A stretch of 64,000 nucleotides of DNA from Kingdonia uniflora (lineage: Eukaryota; Streptophyta; Magnoliopsida; Ranunculales; Circaeasteraceae). The notes below the pieces were generated by a model. The model made no database searches and had not been told where the DNA came from. It saw nothing but the letters and a program-made list of their open reading frames with translations. Position numbers and translations under genes: made by a program. The stretch is taken from assembly GCA_014058105.1 (NCBI GenBank), contig JACGCM010001497.1:1488001-1552000 (forward strand), in the 5' to 3' direction. Positions 11,101-20,516 of the stretch are shown here, piece by piece (position 1 is the first letter of the stretch; the number at the start of each line of letters is the position of its first letter).

Positions 11101-12377
11101 AACGAATCTTAGATTGTTAATTCGAGCGCTTCCTTCCCTGCTACTGCGAACATAGGTTTTCTTACTAATATTGTCAAAGGAAAATTTTGTACGGTCTTTC
11201 TTGCAAATAAGAGTGCGCACAATATTACTGGGAAGGGAAACGCTAGGTTGTTCTTGCCTTCAGGGGGAATATTGGTTTTACAGAATATACAACTTGTACC
11301 TAAATTGGGGCGTAACCTTATATCGGTTAGCAAATTGGCAGATGATGGCAGATATGTGAGTACCTTTGGTGTAACCTTCTGGAAGGTTACAAAGGGAGCT
11401 ATGTTGGTAGCTCGAGGCTTACGACAAGGAACGTTGTATACAACGCAGAGTACAATTTCCACTATTTGTGTGGCCACTCTGGGGATTGATACAAGTACGT
11501 GGCACAAACGGCTCGGTCACATGAGTGAGAAGGAGATGAAGATAATGGTAACTAAGGGAAAGCTAGAGGGTCTTACAGAAGTTGATTACTATGCTACTTT
11601 TATGATGCTACTCGTAAACTTTGGGTCTACTTTGTGAAGAACAAGTCAAATGTGTTCGATAAATTTAAGAGGTGGAGGGCTCTAGTTAAAAATGAAACCG
11701 AGTTAAAACTAAAGTATCTTAAGTTAGATAACGGGGGCAAATACTGTAGTGACGAGATTGAAGACTTTTGTGTATCAAACGGGATTAGGAGACAGAAGAC
11801 TATTCCCGGAACACCGCAACAAAATGGTGTTGCAAAATGCATGAACCGAACAATAAACGAAAGAACGAAGAGTATGAAACTCAACGCTGGATTACCAAAG
11901 TGTTTTTTGGGGGATGCGGTTAGTACAGTGGCATACTTGATTAACAGAGGGCCTTCGACGGCTTTGGACTTTGGAATTCCTGAAGAAGCATGGATCAGTA
12001 AAGAGGTAAACCTTAATTACTTGCATATTTTTGGCTGTATCTCATATGTGCTTGATAATTCAGATACAAGGACCAAGTTAGATGCAAAGTCGATGAAGTG
12101 CATTTTCATTAGATATGGTGGTGATGAGTTTGGGTACCGGTTTTGGGATGCGAAGAATTGGAAAGTTATCCAGAGCCGTAATGTTACATTCAATGATGAA
12201 GTCTTATACAAAGATTTCAAAGTACCTGTGGAAAGGATTCGAGGTGAAGTAGTAGAAAGTATCGACATTGAAGATGATGAACTCTCTCTAGAGGATGATG
12301 TAGAAGTCATTGTTGAGTTTGTTACACCGAAACAAAATGAGGAACCTAATGATCTAGACATTCCAATAGCACTTTGA
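11101..12377 (+). pseudogene. Copia element 1 protease and integrase
   Basis: The protease active-site triad DSGAS is replaced by NSSAS at about 11116-11130, which removes the catalytic Asp. The GAG-pre-integrase block is seen (WHKRLGHMSEKEM). Sequence then jumps from about 11580 into YYATFYDATRKLWVYF, so the second half of the zinc finger and the first catalytic Asp of the integrase are deleted (roughly 150 bp). The second Asp is kept (KLDNGG). The Glu of the third motif is changed to Lys (QNGVAKCMNR). The open frame 11634-12377 covers the rest of the core and the GKEGY-like C-terminal region. Integration activity is lost. Confidence 0.85.
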
Positions 12378-12473
12378 AAGGAGCCGAGAGTTGTAATAAC
12401 TTAGGCAAGCTGCATAAATTTTTTAAATTACTTGTTACTTACAGATAGTGGTGAACCTGAAAGTTACAAGGAG

Positions 12474-13190
12474 GCTTTAGATGTGGAAGCCAAGAGCAAG
12501 TGAGAGCTTGCTATTGATGATGAGATGTAGTCATTGTCAGTTAATCGAACTTGGGATTTAGTTTGGTTATCAAAGGGGAAGAGAGTATTGCACAATAAAT
12601 GGGTATACAGACTAAAGCAAGAATCTGATGGTTCAAGGAGATTCAAGGCTAGACTTGTGGCGAAGGGCTTTCAGCAGAAAAGGGCATTGATTTCGGTGAG
12701 ATTTTTGCTCCGATTATGAAGATGTCTACTATTCGGGTTGTGATGAATATAGTTGCTGTTGAAGAGTTGCATCTTGAGCAACTTGATGTCAAGACATCAT
12801 TTCTTCATGGTAACCTTGATGAAGAAATTTATATGAAGCAGCCAGAAGGGTATTCGATTAAAGGGAAAGAAGATCTTGTGTGTAGGCTTATAAAGAGTTT
12901 ATACGGTTTGAAACAAGCGCCGAGATAGTGGTATTTGAAGTTTGAACCGTTCATGTCCATAAATGGCTATTTGAAGAGCAATACGGATCACTGTTATTTT
13001 ATCAAGAATACGGGGAACTCGTATATTATTCTACTTCTGTATGTAGATGATATGTTGGTAGCAAGTGTTGACATGGGAGAGATAGTTAATTTAAAGGAAC
13101 TGCTATCCCAGGAGTTTTCTATGAAGGACTTGGGTGCGGTGAAACAAGTTCTTGGTATGTGTGTTACGTGGGACAGAAGCGGCGAGAATT
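12474..13190 (+). pseudogene. Copia element 1 reverse transcriptase
   Basis: RVT_2-type blocks occur in order: NRTWDLVWLSKGKRVLHNKW, RRFKARLVAKGF, then after a frameshift [29 protein letters not shown] (followed by TAG instead of Gln or Trp), and the catalytic LLLYVDDMLVA. The YVDD metal-binding motif is intact. One frameshift near 12690 and one stop at 12926-12928 disable it. Confidence 0.88.
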
Positions 13191-13997
13191 GAAGTTATCT
13201 CAAGTAGAGTACATTGGCAAAGTACTGAAGCAGTTCAATATGGATGGTTCTAAAGTTATTAGTACACCATTGGGAGGTCACTTTAAATTATCAAAGGATT
13301 GTTGTCCGAAGACGCATAAGGATCGCGAAGAGATGCGGAAGGTTCCTTATCAATCGGCCGTTGGCAGCCTCATATATGCTATGATTTGTACAAGGTCAGA
13401 TATTACCCAAGCAGTGGGAGCTGTTAGTAGGTATATGAGCAAGGCATGGAGTATTGGAGAGCTGTAAAATGGATACAAGGGTATCTAAAGGGGACTCAAG
13501 ATATGAGATTATGTTATGGGGGTTCTCAGATATGCTTACAGGGTTTTATTGATTATGATATGGCGGGTGACATGGATAGGCGGAAGAACACTAGTGGTTT
13601 TGCTTTTACATTGGGAAGCGGTACAATTACATGGCTTTCTAGGCTACAGAAGATTGTAGCTTTGTCTACGACGAAGGTGGAATATGTTACAGCCACAGAA
13701 GCGTGCAAAGATATGGTTTGGCTCAAATGGTTGATGAAAGAGCTTGGTAGAGAACAATTCTCTCCTAAGTTGTATAGTGATAGTCAAAGCGTTATACACT
13801 TAGCGAAGAATTCGGCTTTTCACTCTAGGACCAAACACATTGATATTCGGTATCACTATATTCGCTTGCTCCTCAAGGACGGTGTGTTGAAGCTTGTGAA
13901 GATTCGTACTGATGTGAATCCGGCCGATATGTTTACGAAGGTGGTGACTTTTCAGAAGTTGATGACATGTACAACTTCTGTGGGTCTTCAAGATTGA
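13180..13997 (+). pseudogene. Copia element 1 RNase H region
   Basis: After a frameshift near 13180 the RT connection reads TPLGGHFKLS and RSDITQAVGAVSRYMS. The RNase H follows: GFIDYDMAGD, RKNTSGFAF, STTKVEYVTATEACKD (the catalytic Glu region), LYSDSQSVIHLAKN and HSRTKHIDIRYHYIR. The end is NPADMFTKVV. The last 183 codons are open. It removes the RNA strand during reverse transcription. Confidence 0.88.
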
Positions 13998-14070
13998 AGG
14001 TCCAGGTAGTACGAGCAATTCATTGGGAGATCTGGAGATGGGTTACGGGATTCGATTTCAAGTGGGAGAT

Positions 14071-14748
14071 TATTGGGTATGAACTCGCGTAGAAGGATTG
14101 TTGAAGTTAGGAAATTGTCGAAGTCGTTCAAACGAGCTTAATAGTCGTTCGAGCGAACTCTTGTACTCCCTAAAATTTTAGCCCAAGAGTTAATCTCGTT
14201 CGAACGAGCTTGGATGTCGTTCGAACGAACTCTTGTACTCACAGGAATTTTGGTCCAGGAGTCAATCTCGCTCGAACGAGCTTGGAGTCGTTCGAACGAG
14301 ATGTTATGTTTCTAGGGTTGGAGACCAACTATCGCAAAGTCGATCGAACAAGTTTGGAGTCGTTAGAACGAGCTTCGCGTATATTTGGCTTGGATGTTAG
14401 AGTTATGCCTCGAGATCCGTACTACTTGTATTTTTGGTTCTCTAGTATATAAAGAGAACTTAGGTTATTTTGTTAGCCATCTTTTGGTGAATTTAACCTT
14501 AGAGAGGCTAGGGTTTGAAGAGACTCCATTAAAGCTTGAGAAGCTTGAGAGATCATTGTAGCCTATTTGATATCATAGTAAATTGTTCGTGGGGAGTGGT
14601 TTTTCATCCGCAAGCATTTTCTACTTCCCTCATATGGGAAACCTTTATCGTGTTCTTTACTGTTCTTTGTTGATTTACTTCTTGTGTTGGTGATTTTTGC
14701 GTATCGTTCTTGTAAGGGAAGAGAGAGTAGCTACCTCTATTCTCAACA
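14071..14748 (+). repeat. 3' LTR of copia element 1
   Basis: Begins TATTGGGTATGAAC (first G to A) directly after AAGTGGGAGAT and ends CTCAACA, 678 bp. It has eight copies of the TCGTTCGAACGA-type module (14120-14385) and a TATA box near 14445. It is about 15 bp longer than the 5' LTR. Confidence 0.93.
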
Positions 14749-14753
14749 GCATG
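14749..14753 (+). repeat. Target-site duplication of copia element 1 (right)
   Basis: GCATG directly after CTCAACA, matching 9541-9545. Confidence 0.92.
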
Positions 14754-15480
14754 TTGCTATTTTTGACTTATTATCTTTATTTTGGACTCAGAATAATATA
14801 TATTAGGGTATGTTCTTCCTCAATTGGTAGCTATTGGTTTTCGCAGCCTAAATATGGAGTTCTATGGTTCTTTGACTATTAAGGTCTAGAAAATAGAGAC
14901 AGACACCTTTTAATCTTCTTTAAAACATGATAACCAATATTTATCCAGATGGCACTTGAAAACACTGTTATCTATAACTCAAAGGACCCTAACTCTCTCT
15001 TTCTTCCTCTTTTTCGCTCTCTATCTTTTCAGATCACTCTTTTCCACCATTGATGGAAGTTTTGGTAGTTAATCCAATATCTCTCTATTTGTATGGTCTT
15101 TATGCTCTTATTTTAGGATTATTGAAGTGAGAAATCATATTTTAGATTTGAAGGCTTTACACATTTTCTTTCAGTAGTCCTCACATTCTCAGAAACCACA
15201 GTATGAAAATTTCCACGAGTTATTTGTAGTTGAATCATTGAAGTTGGAATATTTCCTATAGGTATGTGCGACACAAGCTTCAGGTAGATTACATCGTGTT
15301 AGCCACTATTAATACTAAGTATGAAGGAAGCATACATGTTGATCTTTCTGTCTTAGTATCTTCGTTTTGGGGGTTTCTCTTTGTTTTAGCTTGTACAAAC
15401 ATTTTAGCTTTCATCTATGAAGCAAACATGATTGGAACACTAAGAAATCAGATTCTGAAAGAAAAAAATCTTCATTACAG
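14754..15480. other. Invertase intron sequence with an internal repeat
   Basis: This continues the intron interrupted by the copia element. The segment GCCACTATTAATACTAAGTA at 15302 and its flanks repeat the sequence at 9510-9545 plus 14754 onward (about 60 bp, imperfect). The intron therefore held a small duplication before the retrotransposon landed in one copy. Confidence 0.65.
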
Positions 15481-15790
15481 GACCAATGGTTTACAAAGGA
15501 ACTTACCATCTTTTCTACCAGTACAACCCCTTTGGTACAGTGTAGGGCAACATCGTTTGGGCTCATGCTACGTCTACTGATCTCATAAATTGGCTTCACC
15601 ACGACCATGTAATTTACCCATCTGACCTGTTTAACATTAATGGTTATTGGTCTGGATCCGCTACAATTCTCCCCTGGGATAAACTTGTAATGCTTTACAC
15701 TGGAGTCGACACACAAAACCGCCAAGTTCAAAACTTACCCACCCTTAAGAATCTCCCTGACCCTAAAGATGGTAACAAAAATGATAAACC
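15481..15790 (+). pseudogene. Cell-wall invertase (GH32) exon 3, truncated
   Basis: After an ATTACAG acceptor the frame reads GPMVYKGTYHLFYQYNPFGT, GNIVWAHATSTDLINW, the GH32 YWSGSATILP motif, LVMLYTGVDTQNRQVQN and KNLPDP. The phase joins exactly to a preceding DPN mini-exon. A TAG (15543-15545) replaces the Trp of the GAVWGN-type motif. Identity is lost after about 15760. The RDP and WECPD motifs, which supply the transition-state stabiliser and the acid/base residue, are absent. With exon 1 at 9007 this is a truncated apoplastic invertase copy. In the family the enzyme splits sucrose in the cell wall. Confidence 0.85.
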
Positions 15791-15799
15791 TATGTCCTC

Positions 15800-16740
15800 G
15801 AGCATTTCTCACAATTCTGACGGGAGTGGAACAAGTGTCATTTTTTTGCATTTCCAATGTAAGTTATATCATCTTCTGTGACCATATATATTTCATTATC
15901 TTTATTTTGTTGGATGATAGTTGAACCATGAGTCCATGACGATATAGACAGTATGGCACTCACTGACATAGCCCATTTTATGACACTTCTAGCCCTTTTT
16001 GGGTTGGATTGAATGCTTAGAAAACCTACCAATCTCTGTGATTCATCATATACTGATACCCATTTTTGATCACCTATCCAGTTATACCCAGTTGGATATA
16101 ATGGCCACCTTTTGCATATGCATTAAGGACTGTTTATACTTCGCCTAAGTTTAGATCAGTTTACTCATTCCAATTCATACCATTTTATCTACTTTCCTTT
16201 ATTCAATGGTGGAAGGGAACATTTTTACGCAAAAAAATGAAGGGGTCGTAAAATAATTGTTTTTTAGCTCTTTATATATTTCTAACAGTGACGTAATTGT
16301 CGTGACAACTTTTGCTAGGAGTGGTGGGAAAATGTCATTTTTCTTTTCTTAATAGGTTTCATGGAGGAACATTTAAAGATTACAATAGTAGATGTATCTC
16401 TAATATTCTATTTTCCTTATTTTCATCTGTAGCTCCTTTGATGAGCTTGAAGCATTGATGTTGCAGGCGGAAACTACAAGTCAAAACTAAAAAAAATTGG
16501 AAATATTTTGAATTACAGTATGAACTACTGAAGTCAATGAAATATTTGATGATCGCTTGGGTTTGAGCTAAATTTTATCAAACTACAAATAATGACTGTG
16601 ATAGTAGGTGTTAAGAGTCAGGGATCAGGTTTACATGGGGGTGAAGAACCCCCTAACAACTAAACCATCAAAGGCTTAAACTATGACAAATTGGAAAATA
16701 AGATAACCTTTTGATAAGTATTTTCCCCATTGTTGTTTAT
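15800..16740. other. No gene recognised
   Basis: AT-rich sequence between the invertase and SPOC fragments. Short frames only, no motif. This may be junction DNA of the composite element. Confidence 0.5.
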
Positions 16741-16747
16741 AATCTAC

Positions 16748-17695
16748 CTAAATTTTTTCTTTTCTTTTCTTGAAGGGTGTATCAACAACAAGTGACTCTG
16801 GATAAGAACCAATATCATCATTAAAGGATGGAAGCTTTGAATCCAGTAGAGGCCCAAAATTAGAACCTGTTGGGTGCTGGAGCTTTAAGATGACACCAGA
16901 GATGCTCATTGTTCCTGGAACTTCCAGTACTTTCTCTAAAAATTCTGACAGTGGTACAAGGAACAGGGTTGTCTTCTCGCTCAATTTAGAAACTGCAGCT
17001 ATTTGTTTTTCCCCTAAATAATGTAAGAATTCGTTATAGAGTGAGATATCAGCATCACTTCCTGGAACAAAAAATACCACAAAGGCACTAGCAGCTTGAT
17101 AGAAATGTTTTTCAAGCATATCAAGACCCGTCCTTGTTGTGCAATTTAAAAAGTCAGGCCTGAAACAAAAAGCACAGTTCACAACCAAGATCTCAAGAGT
17201 TCATTTTAAAAAGACATATTACAAAAAACAACTATAACTTACAACATAATGTCCAGGAGTTTGCCCATAGGAAAGCATCGAGTTGGGCAAACATGAGTTC
17301 TTCCGTTGGCTATAGTTCCTTCCCAGGAGTTCCTCCCTTGGCTATAGTTCCTTCCCACTTCTACTCTCCATTCAATGAAGACTGATATGATTCAGGAGTG
17401 AAGGCTTGCAACTTAAGAGGGTTTGAGTTTGTAGGCAAAGAACCAGAAAATGCTTCAAACCTACTGGTTGGTTTCCAAGAATCATCATTTTCTAAAGGAA
17501 GACGGCCTATTTGCATTGGATGATCAGAAATTCTGTTTGAACTTAAAGACCCAGCATTCCCAAAATTTTTATCGTAAGTCTCATGTTCTGACAACCCAAA
17601 AAATGTTTTGGAAAGGCTAGAGTGCATTTTCTTGGGTCCTGGATCGATAAAAGAATACTCGGGAATCTTTTTATCCCTAGGAAACTGCCCTCACT
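16748..17695 (-). pseudogene. FPA-like SPOC-domain gene fragment
   Basis: On the - strand the downstream exon (acceptor TTTCAG near 17163) reads NCTTRTGLDMLEKHFYQA, VVFFVPGSDADISLYNEFL, LGEKQIAAVSKLSEKTTLF, LVPLSEFLEKVL and GVILKLQHP. This is the SPOC fold in the form found in flowering-time protein FPA (compare CTARTGLDMLAKHYYQA and TTLFLVPPSDF). The upstream exon (about 17695-17361) reads GQFPRDKKIPEYSFIDPGPK, then LPLENDDSWKPTSRFEAF, compatible with the linker before SPOC. FPA regulates poly(A) site choice and FLC silencing. The start of SPOC and the N-terminal RRMs are missing, so only the C-terminal third is represented. The coding exon itself is open, and it is oriented against its neighbours. 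Confidence 0.72.
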
Positions 17696-17699
17696 TTAG

Positions 17700-19080
17700 A
17701 TGAGAATGTTGTTTAGTTAGATGATAACTGCGACTCTACGATTGTAAGGTTAAGGATACTTGAGATAATGACCTACAACAATGGTGGCAGAGAGTGTTTC
17801 AGATACCTGGAGGACCGGGACATCATCTTTGTCAAAGCATTGAACCATTAGTATGTCATATTACTCACTTTCTATGAGGTCGTTTTATTACAAATTATTT
17901 GGTGGTTCTATGTTGTTTATCTTTTTATATGATTATATTGATGTTGTTGAGAGGCGACTGTGCTTTAATTGGTAGCTAGCATGATCCCTGTGCTTTTGTT
18001 AATTCCAATATGTTCTTGATGTCTTCACAAACCTAACGGAGTGTGGGAGCGGATTCATTGCTCTTGGTGAGATGACTGCTCCTTTAGATCGAAAACTTCT
18101 CTTTGTGGAATCCTTCTCAAGTGAGCCATCACCTTCAGCTATTTGTATAGTTATTTATTTTTGAACATATTGTTCTTTGTATAGATATTTATGGAATTCC
18201 TAATGTATCAAGGGTATATAAGTTCTTATCAAAGTTGACATTAAGCACTTCATAAGATTGTACCATTATCTTCGTGTCTTTTCTATTACATTTATAGAAA
18301 AATTAGGAATGCCATTTAGTTATGGCAAAAGGATCTTCCATGTAAATAATTTTGTATCAGTTACCTTTATTTGTGGTTGTTTGGACTTTGAATTCATGAT
18401 GGGGTTTTTGTTGCAGCAAAAGGTGATCAATAAATGAATGAGCAATGTCGGAAGAAAAAAAAACATATGCCTTAGAGGGGACTATGCAGAGTTCCTGAGT
18501 TTGCACCCAACCGAGTTGTTACCGTGGAACGTACGTTGGGAGTTGATACCATAGAATTTAAATTGGGAAATGCAAAAAGCTTAAGTAATGTATGTGCTTT
18601 TAATTTCCTTCAGAAACAGTAGTGAATCTTAGTGTATTTGCGTATGGATGGCTTAATGTATTAGTTGAAGTTGTCAAAGGCATGTGAATGCAATAATTGC
18701 GAATGACTAATAATGTATTTTTCACATGATAAGAAACTTAGTTCTTAATATAGATAAATAACTGTGATTTACACTTTGTTGTATTAAGTTTAAAAAGGGG
18801 CATTTGGCCTAAAACCCCAATAAAAGCAACATAATTGAAAGAGATGGAAAATCTTATAACCAGAGCTCAACTCCTTGAACTTGAGTTCAACATTTCTTGA
18901 GAATGCTTTATATATGGATGAAGCTAACCTAGAATATGAAGGATGCAAAATGGTATGAATGAGAATATGAAGGGCAAAACGATTACACGATGAATAAGAT
19001 ACACTAAAAATTATTAAGAGAAGTTGGTAGCGTCGAATACACGTGGACGTATTCATCGTGATTTGGTCACGGGCAATGTT
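17700..19080. other. Exon-like pieces of unknown origin, then AT-rich DNA
   Basis: On the + strand two short readable blocks stand out: CGSGFIALGEMTAPLDRKLL (about 18040-18100), and FAPNRVVTVERTLGVDT with EFKLGNAKSLSN (about 18500-18590). Their composition suggests coding exons, but I cannot name the family. They may be further captured gene pieces. The rest shows nothing. Confidence 0.35.
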
Positions 19081-19085
19081 TTTGT

Positions 19086-19110
19086 CGTGGCGAGCCACGG
19101 GTATTACTAG
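19086..19110 (+). other. Helitron-like 3' terminus
   Basis: The inverted repeat CGTGGC-GA-GCCACG (19086-19099) is followed by 7 bases and CTAG (19107-19110), then T. The layout is the same as at 6014-6039 and, in reverse, at 27285-27311. It ends the cluster of captured gene pieces, which is where the right end of a capturing Helitron is expected. Confidence 0.55.
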
Positions 19111-19184
19111 TAAATATATATGAGTCCACTTATAACTAAACTTATTGCGATTCGACACTACTTGATCTTAACCAATTAACATAA

Positions 19185-19189
19185 ACACC
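19185..19189 (+). repeat. Target-site duplication of copia element 2 (left)
   Basis: ACACC directly precedes TGATAAGAATTG. The same ACACC follows the 3' LTR at 23838-23842. Confidence 0.92.
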
Positions 19190-19483
19190 TGATAAGAATT
19201 GATGCACTCTTAGTATTTGACTTGTTAGTGGGGTGTTAGTGGTTTACTGGCTCATGAGTTGTTAGCTAGATATTAGGAGAAGTCCTGGTCTTATTGTGTT
19301 CTATTCTTTTGTAGTAATTTATGGTTAGTAGGAGAGTGTGGTGCACTATTTTTCATTATATATTGGTGGAGTCATTAGCTTTAGAACTTAGTTCAGTAAG
19401 CATCAATAAAGTTCTTGCTTAAGCTTTTTGTTCTCTCCTCTCTGCGTCATAGTTTATTATATGCCTCTATTTTTATTCCAACA
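19190..19483 (+). repeat. 5' LTR of copia element 2
   Basis: Starts TGATAAGAATTGATGCAC and ends TCCAACA. A TATA-like TATATATTGG lies near 19360 and a poly(A)-signal-like AATAAAG near 19407. No TTCGAA modules are present. Confidence 0.93.
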
Positions 19484-19500
19484 GTTTAGTATCAAAGCCA
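19484..19500 (+). other. Primer-binding site of copia element 2
   Basis: TTAGTATCAAAGCC follows the LTR end after two bases. It is a decayed version of TGGTATCAGAGCC, the complement of the initiator-Met tRNA 3' end. Confidence 0.8.
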
Positions 19501-19587
19501 ATTCGTTCCGAGTTAGGCGTATTAGTGAAGTTTGGAGAATAGTTGTTGTAACAAATCTTCGGGTAAAAGTCATTTTTTGTATCCAAA

Positions 19588-20516
19588 ATGACTAATGGTA
19601 TGAATGTTCTTAATGTCTCACAATCCAACTCTTTAGTTCCAATTTTCAGTGGGGAAAACTATGAATTTTGGGGGATCAAAATGAAAACTTTTTTTATTTT
19701 ACAAGATCTTTAGGATCTAATTGAGAATGGGTATGCATAAACATCAGCTGATGTGAGGGAGCTTCGTAAGAAAGATGTGAAGGCTCTACTTGTTCTGCAG
19801 CAAGCTGTGACGGAGTTAATCTTTCTGTGAATTTCAATTGTTGTTAAATCAAAAGAGGCATGGACTATTTTGAAGAAAGAGTTCCATGGGGACAGTAAGG
19901 TAGCAATGGTGAAACTTCAAACTTTTCAAAGGGAATTTAAGACTCTCCTTATGAATGGAAGCGAATCATTACAAGATTTCTTTTCTAGACTTTCTATTAT
20001 TGTTAACCAAATAAAAACTTTTGGCGAGGCAATATCTGATCAGAAAGTTGTAGAAAAGGTTTTGAGGAGTCTCCCTTCAAAGTTTGATCATGTAGTCACT
20101 GCTATTGAGGAGTCTAAGGAGTTGACTACATACACCTTGAATGAGTTGATGGGTTCTCTTTTAGCTCATGAAGAAAGGATGGATAGGTCAACGGAGAAGG
20201 GTACTGAGCACGCATTTCAGTCCAAGGTAGAGAGTCCTAACAAAGAAAGATTTTTTGATAATAGATATGCAGGACGAGGACAAGGCCGAGGTGTCTATCG
20301 TGGTCGTGGAAGAGGACGAGGAAGATCTGGTATGGGTGGAGGCAACCAATACGGAGATAGAGGCAACCAAAATATTGATCAAAGGTACAAATGAAGATAA
20401 TATTTCTCATGCAAGCAGTATGAACATATTACAACTTATTGTCCAGAGAAACGTCAGCAACAAGCCCATTTTACAGAAGAAAATTGTGAAGAAGGTAATC
20501 TTTTTCTTACTTGTCT
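19588..20516 (+). pseudogene. Copia element 2 gag
   Basis: Begins MTNGMNVLNVSQSNSLVPIF, then FSGENYEFWGIKMKTFF, the conserved start of this Gag family. Three in-frame stops occur before 19870. From 19870 a 174-codon open frame holds the rest of the capsid domain (KEFHGDSKVAMVKLQTFQRE, LRSLPSKFDHVVTAIEE) and a Gly/Arg-rich tail (RGQGRGVYRGRGRGRGRSG). The usual CCHC knuckle is degraded to a Cys-Lys-Gln-Tyr remnant followed by HITTYCPE, around 20400-20455. Confidence 0.85.

Larger units (their letters stand above)
9546..14748 (+). mobile_element. Ty1/copia LTR retrotransposon 1
   Basis: A full-length 5.2-kb element: 5' LTR, primer-binding site TGGTGTCAGAAC at 10211, gag-pol remains in the copia order (gag, protease, integrase, RT, RNase H), polypurine tract AAGTGGGAG, and 3' LTR. 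It is flanked by the 5-bp duplication GCATG. It sits in the second intron of the invertase fragment. The coding part has many stops and frameshifts, an integrase deletion and mutated catalytic residues. It is therefore an inactive copy. Confidence 0.93.
6040..19110 (+). mobile_element. Candidate gene-capturing Helitron (with a nested copia)
   Basis: The proposed left end is TCTATTATACATTAGGG at 6040, directly after the CTAG of the preceding hairpin. The right end is the hairpin CGTGGC-GA-GCCACG at 19086-19099, a 7-base spacer, CTAG at 19107-19110 and T. Between them are pieces of four unrelated nuclear genes with introns retained (UBC E2, ENTH/epsin, cell-wall invertase on +; FPA-like SPOC on -), all broken. 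Intron-containing fragments from several loci side by side are the classic signature of Helitron capture, and less often of Pack-MULEs. A 5.2-kb copia element is nested inside, leaving about 7.9 kb of original sequence. No Rep/helicase is present, so it would be non-autonomous. The left boundary is weak, because the base before TC is G rather than the usual A. Confidence 0.5.

Noticed and set aside
6040..19110. Genuine gene cluster of UBC, ENTH, invertase and SPOC genes
   Set aside because: All pieces are truncated with stops or frame breaks, domains are partial and strands mixed. A capture event explains them better.
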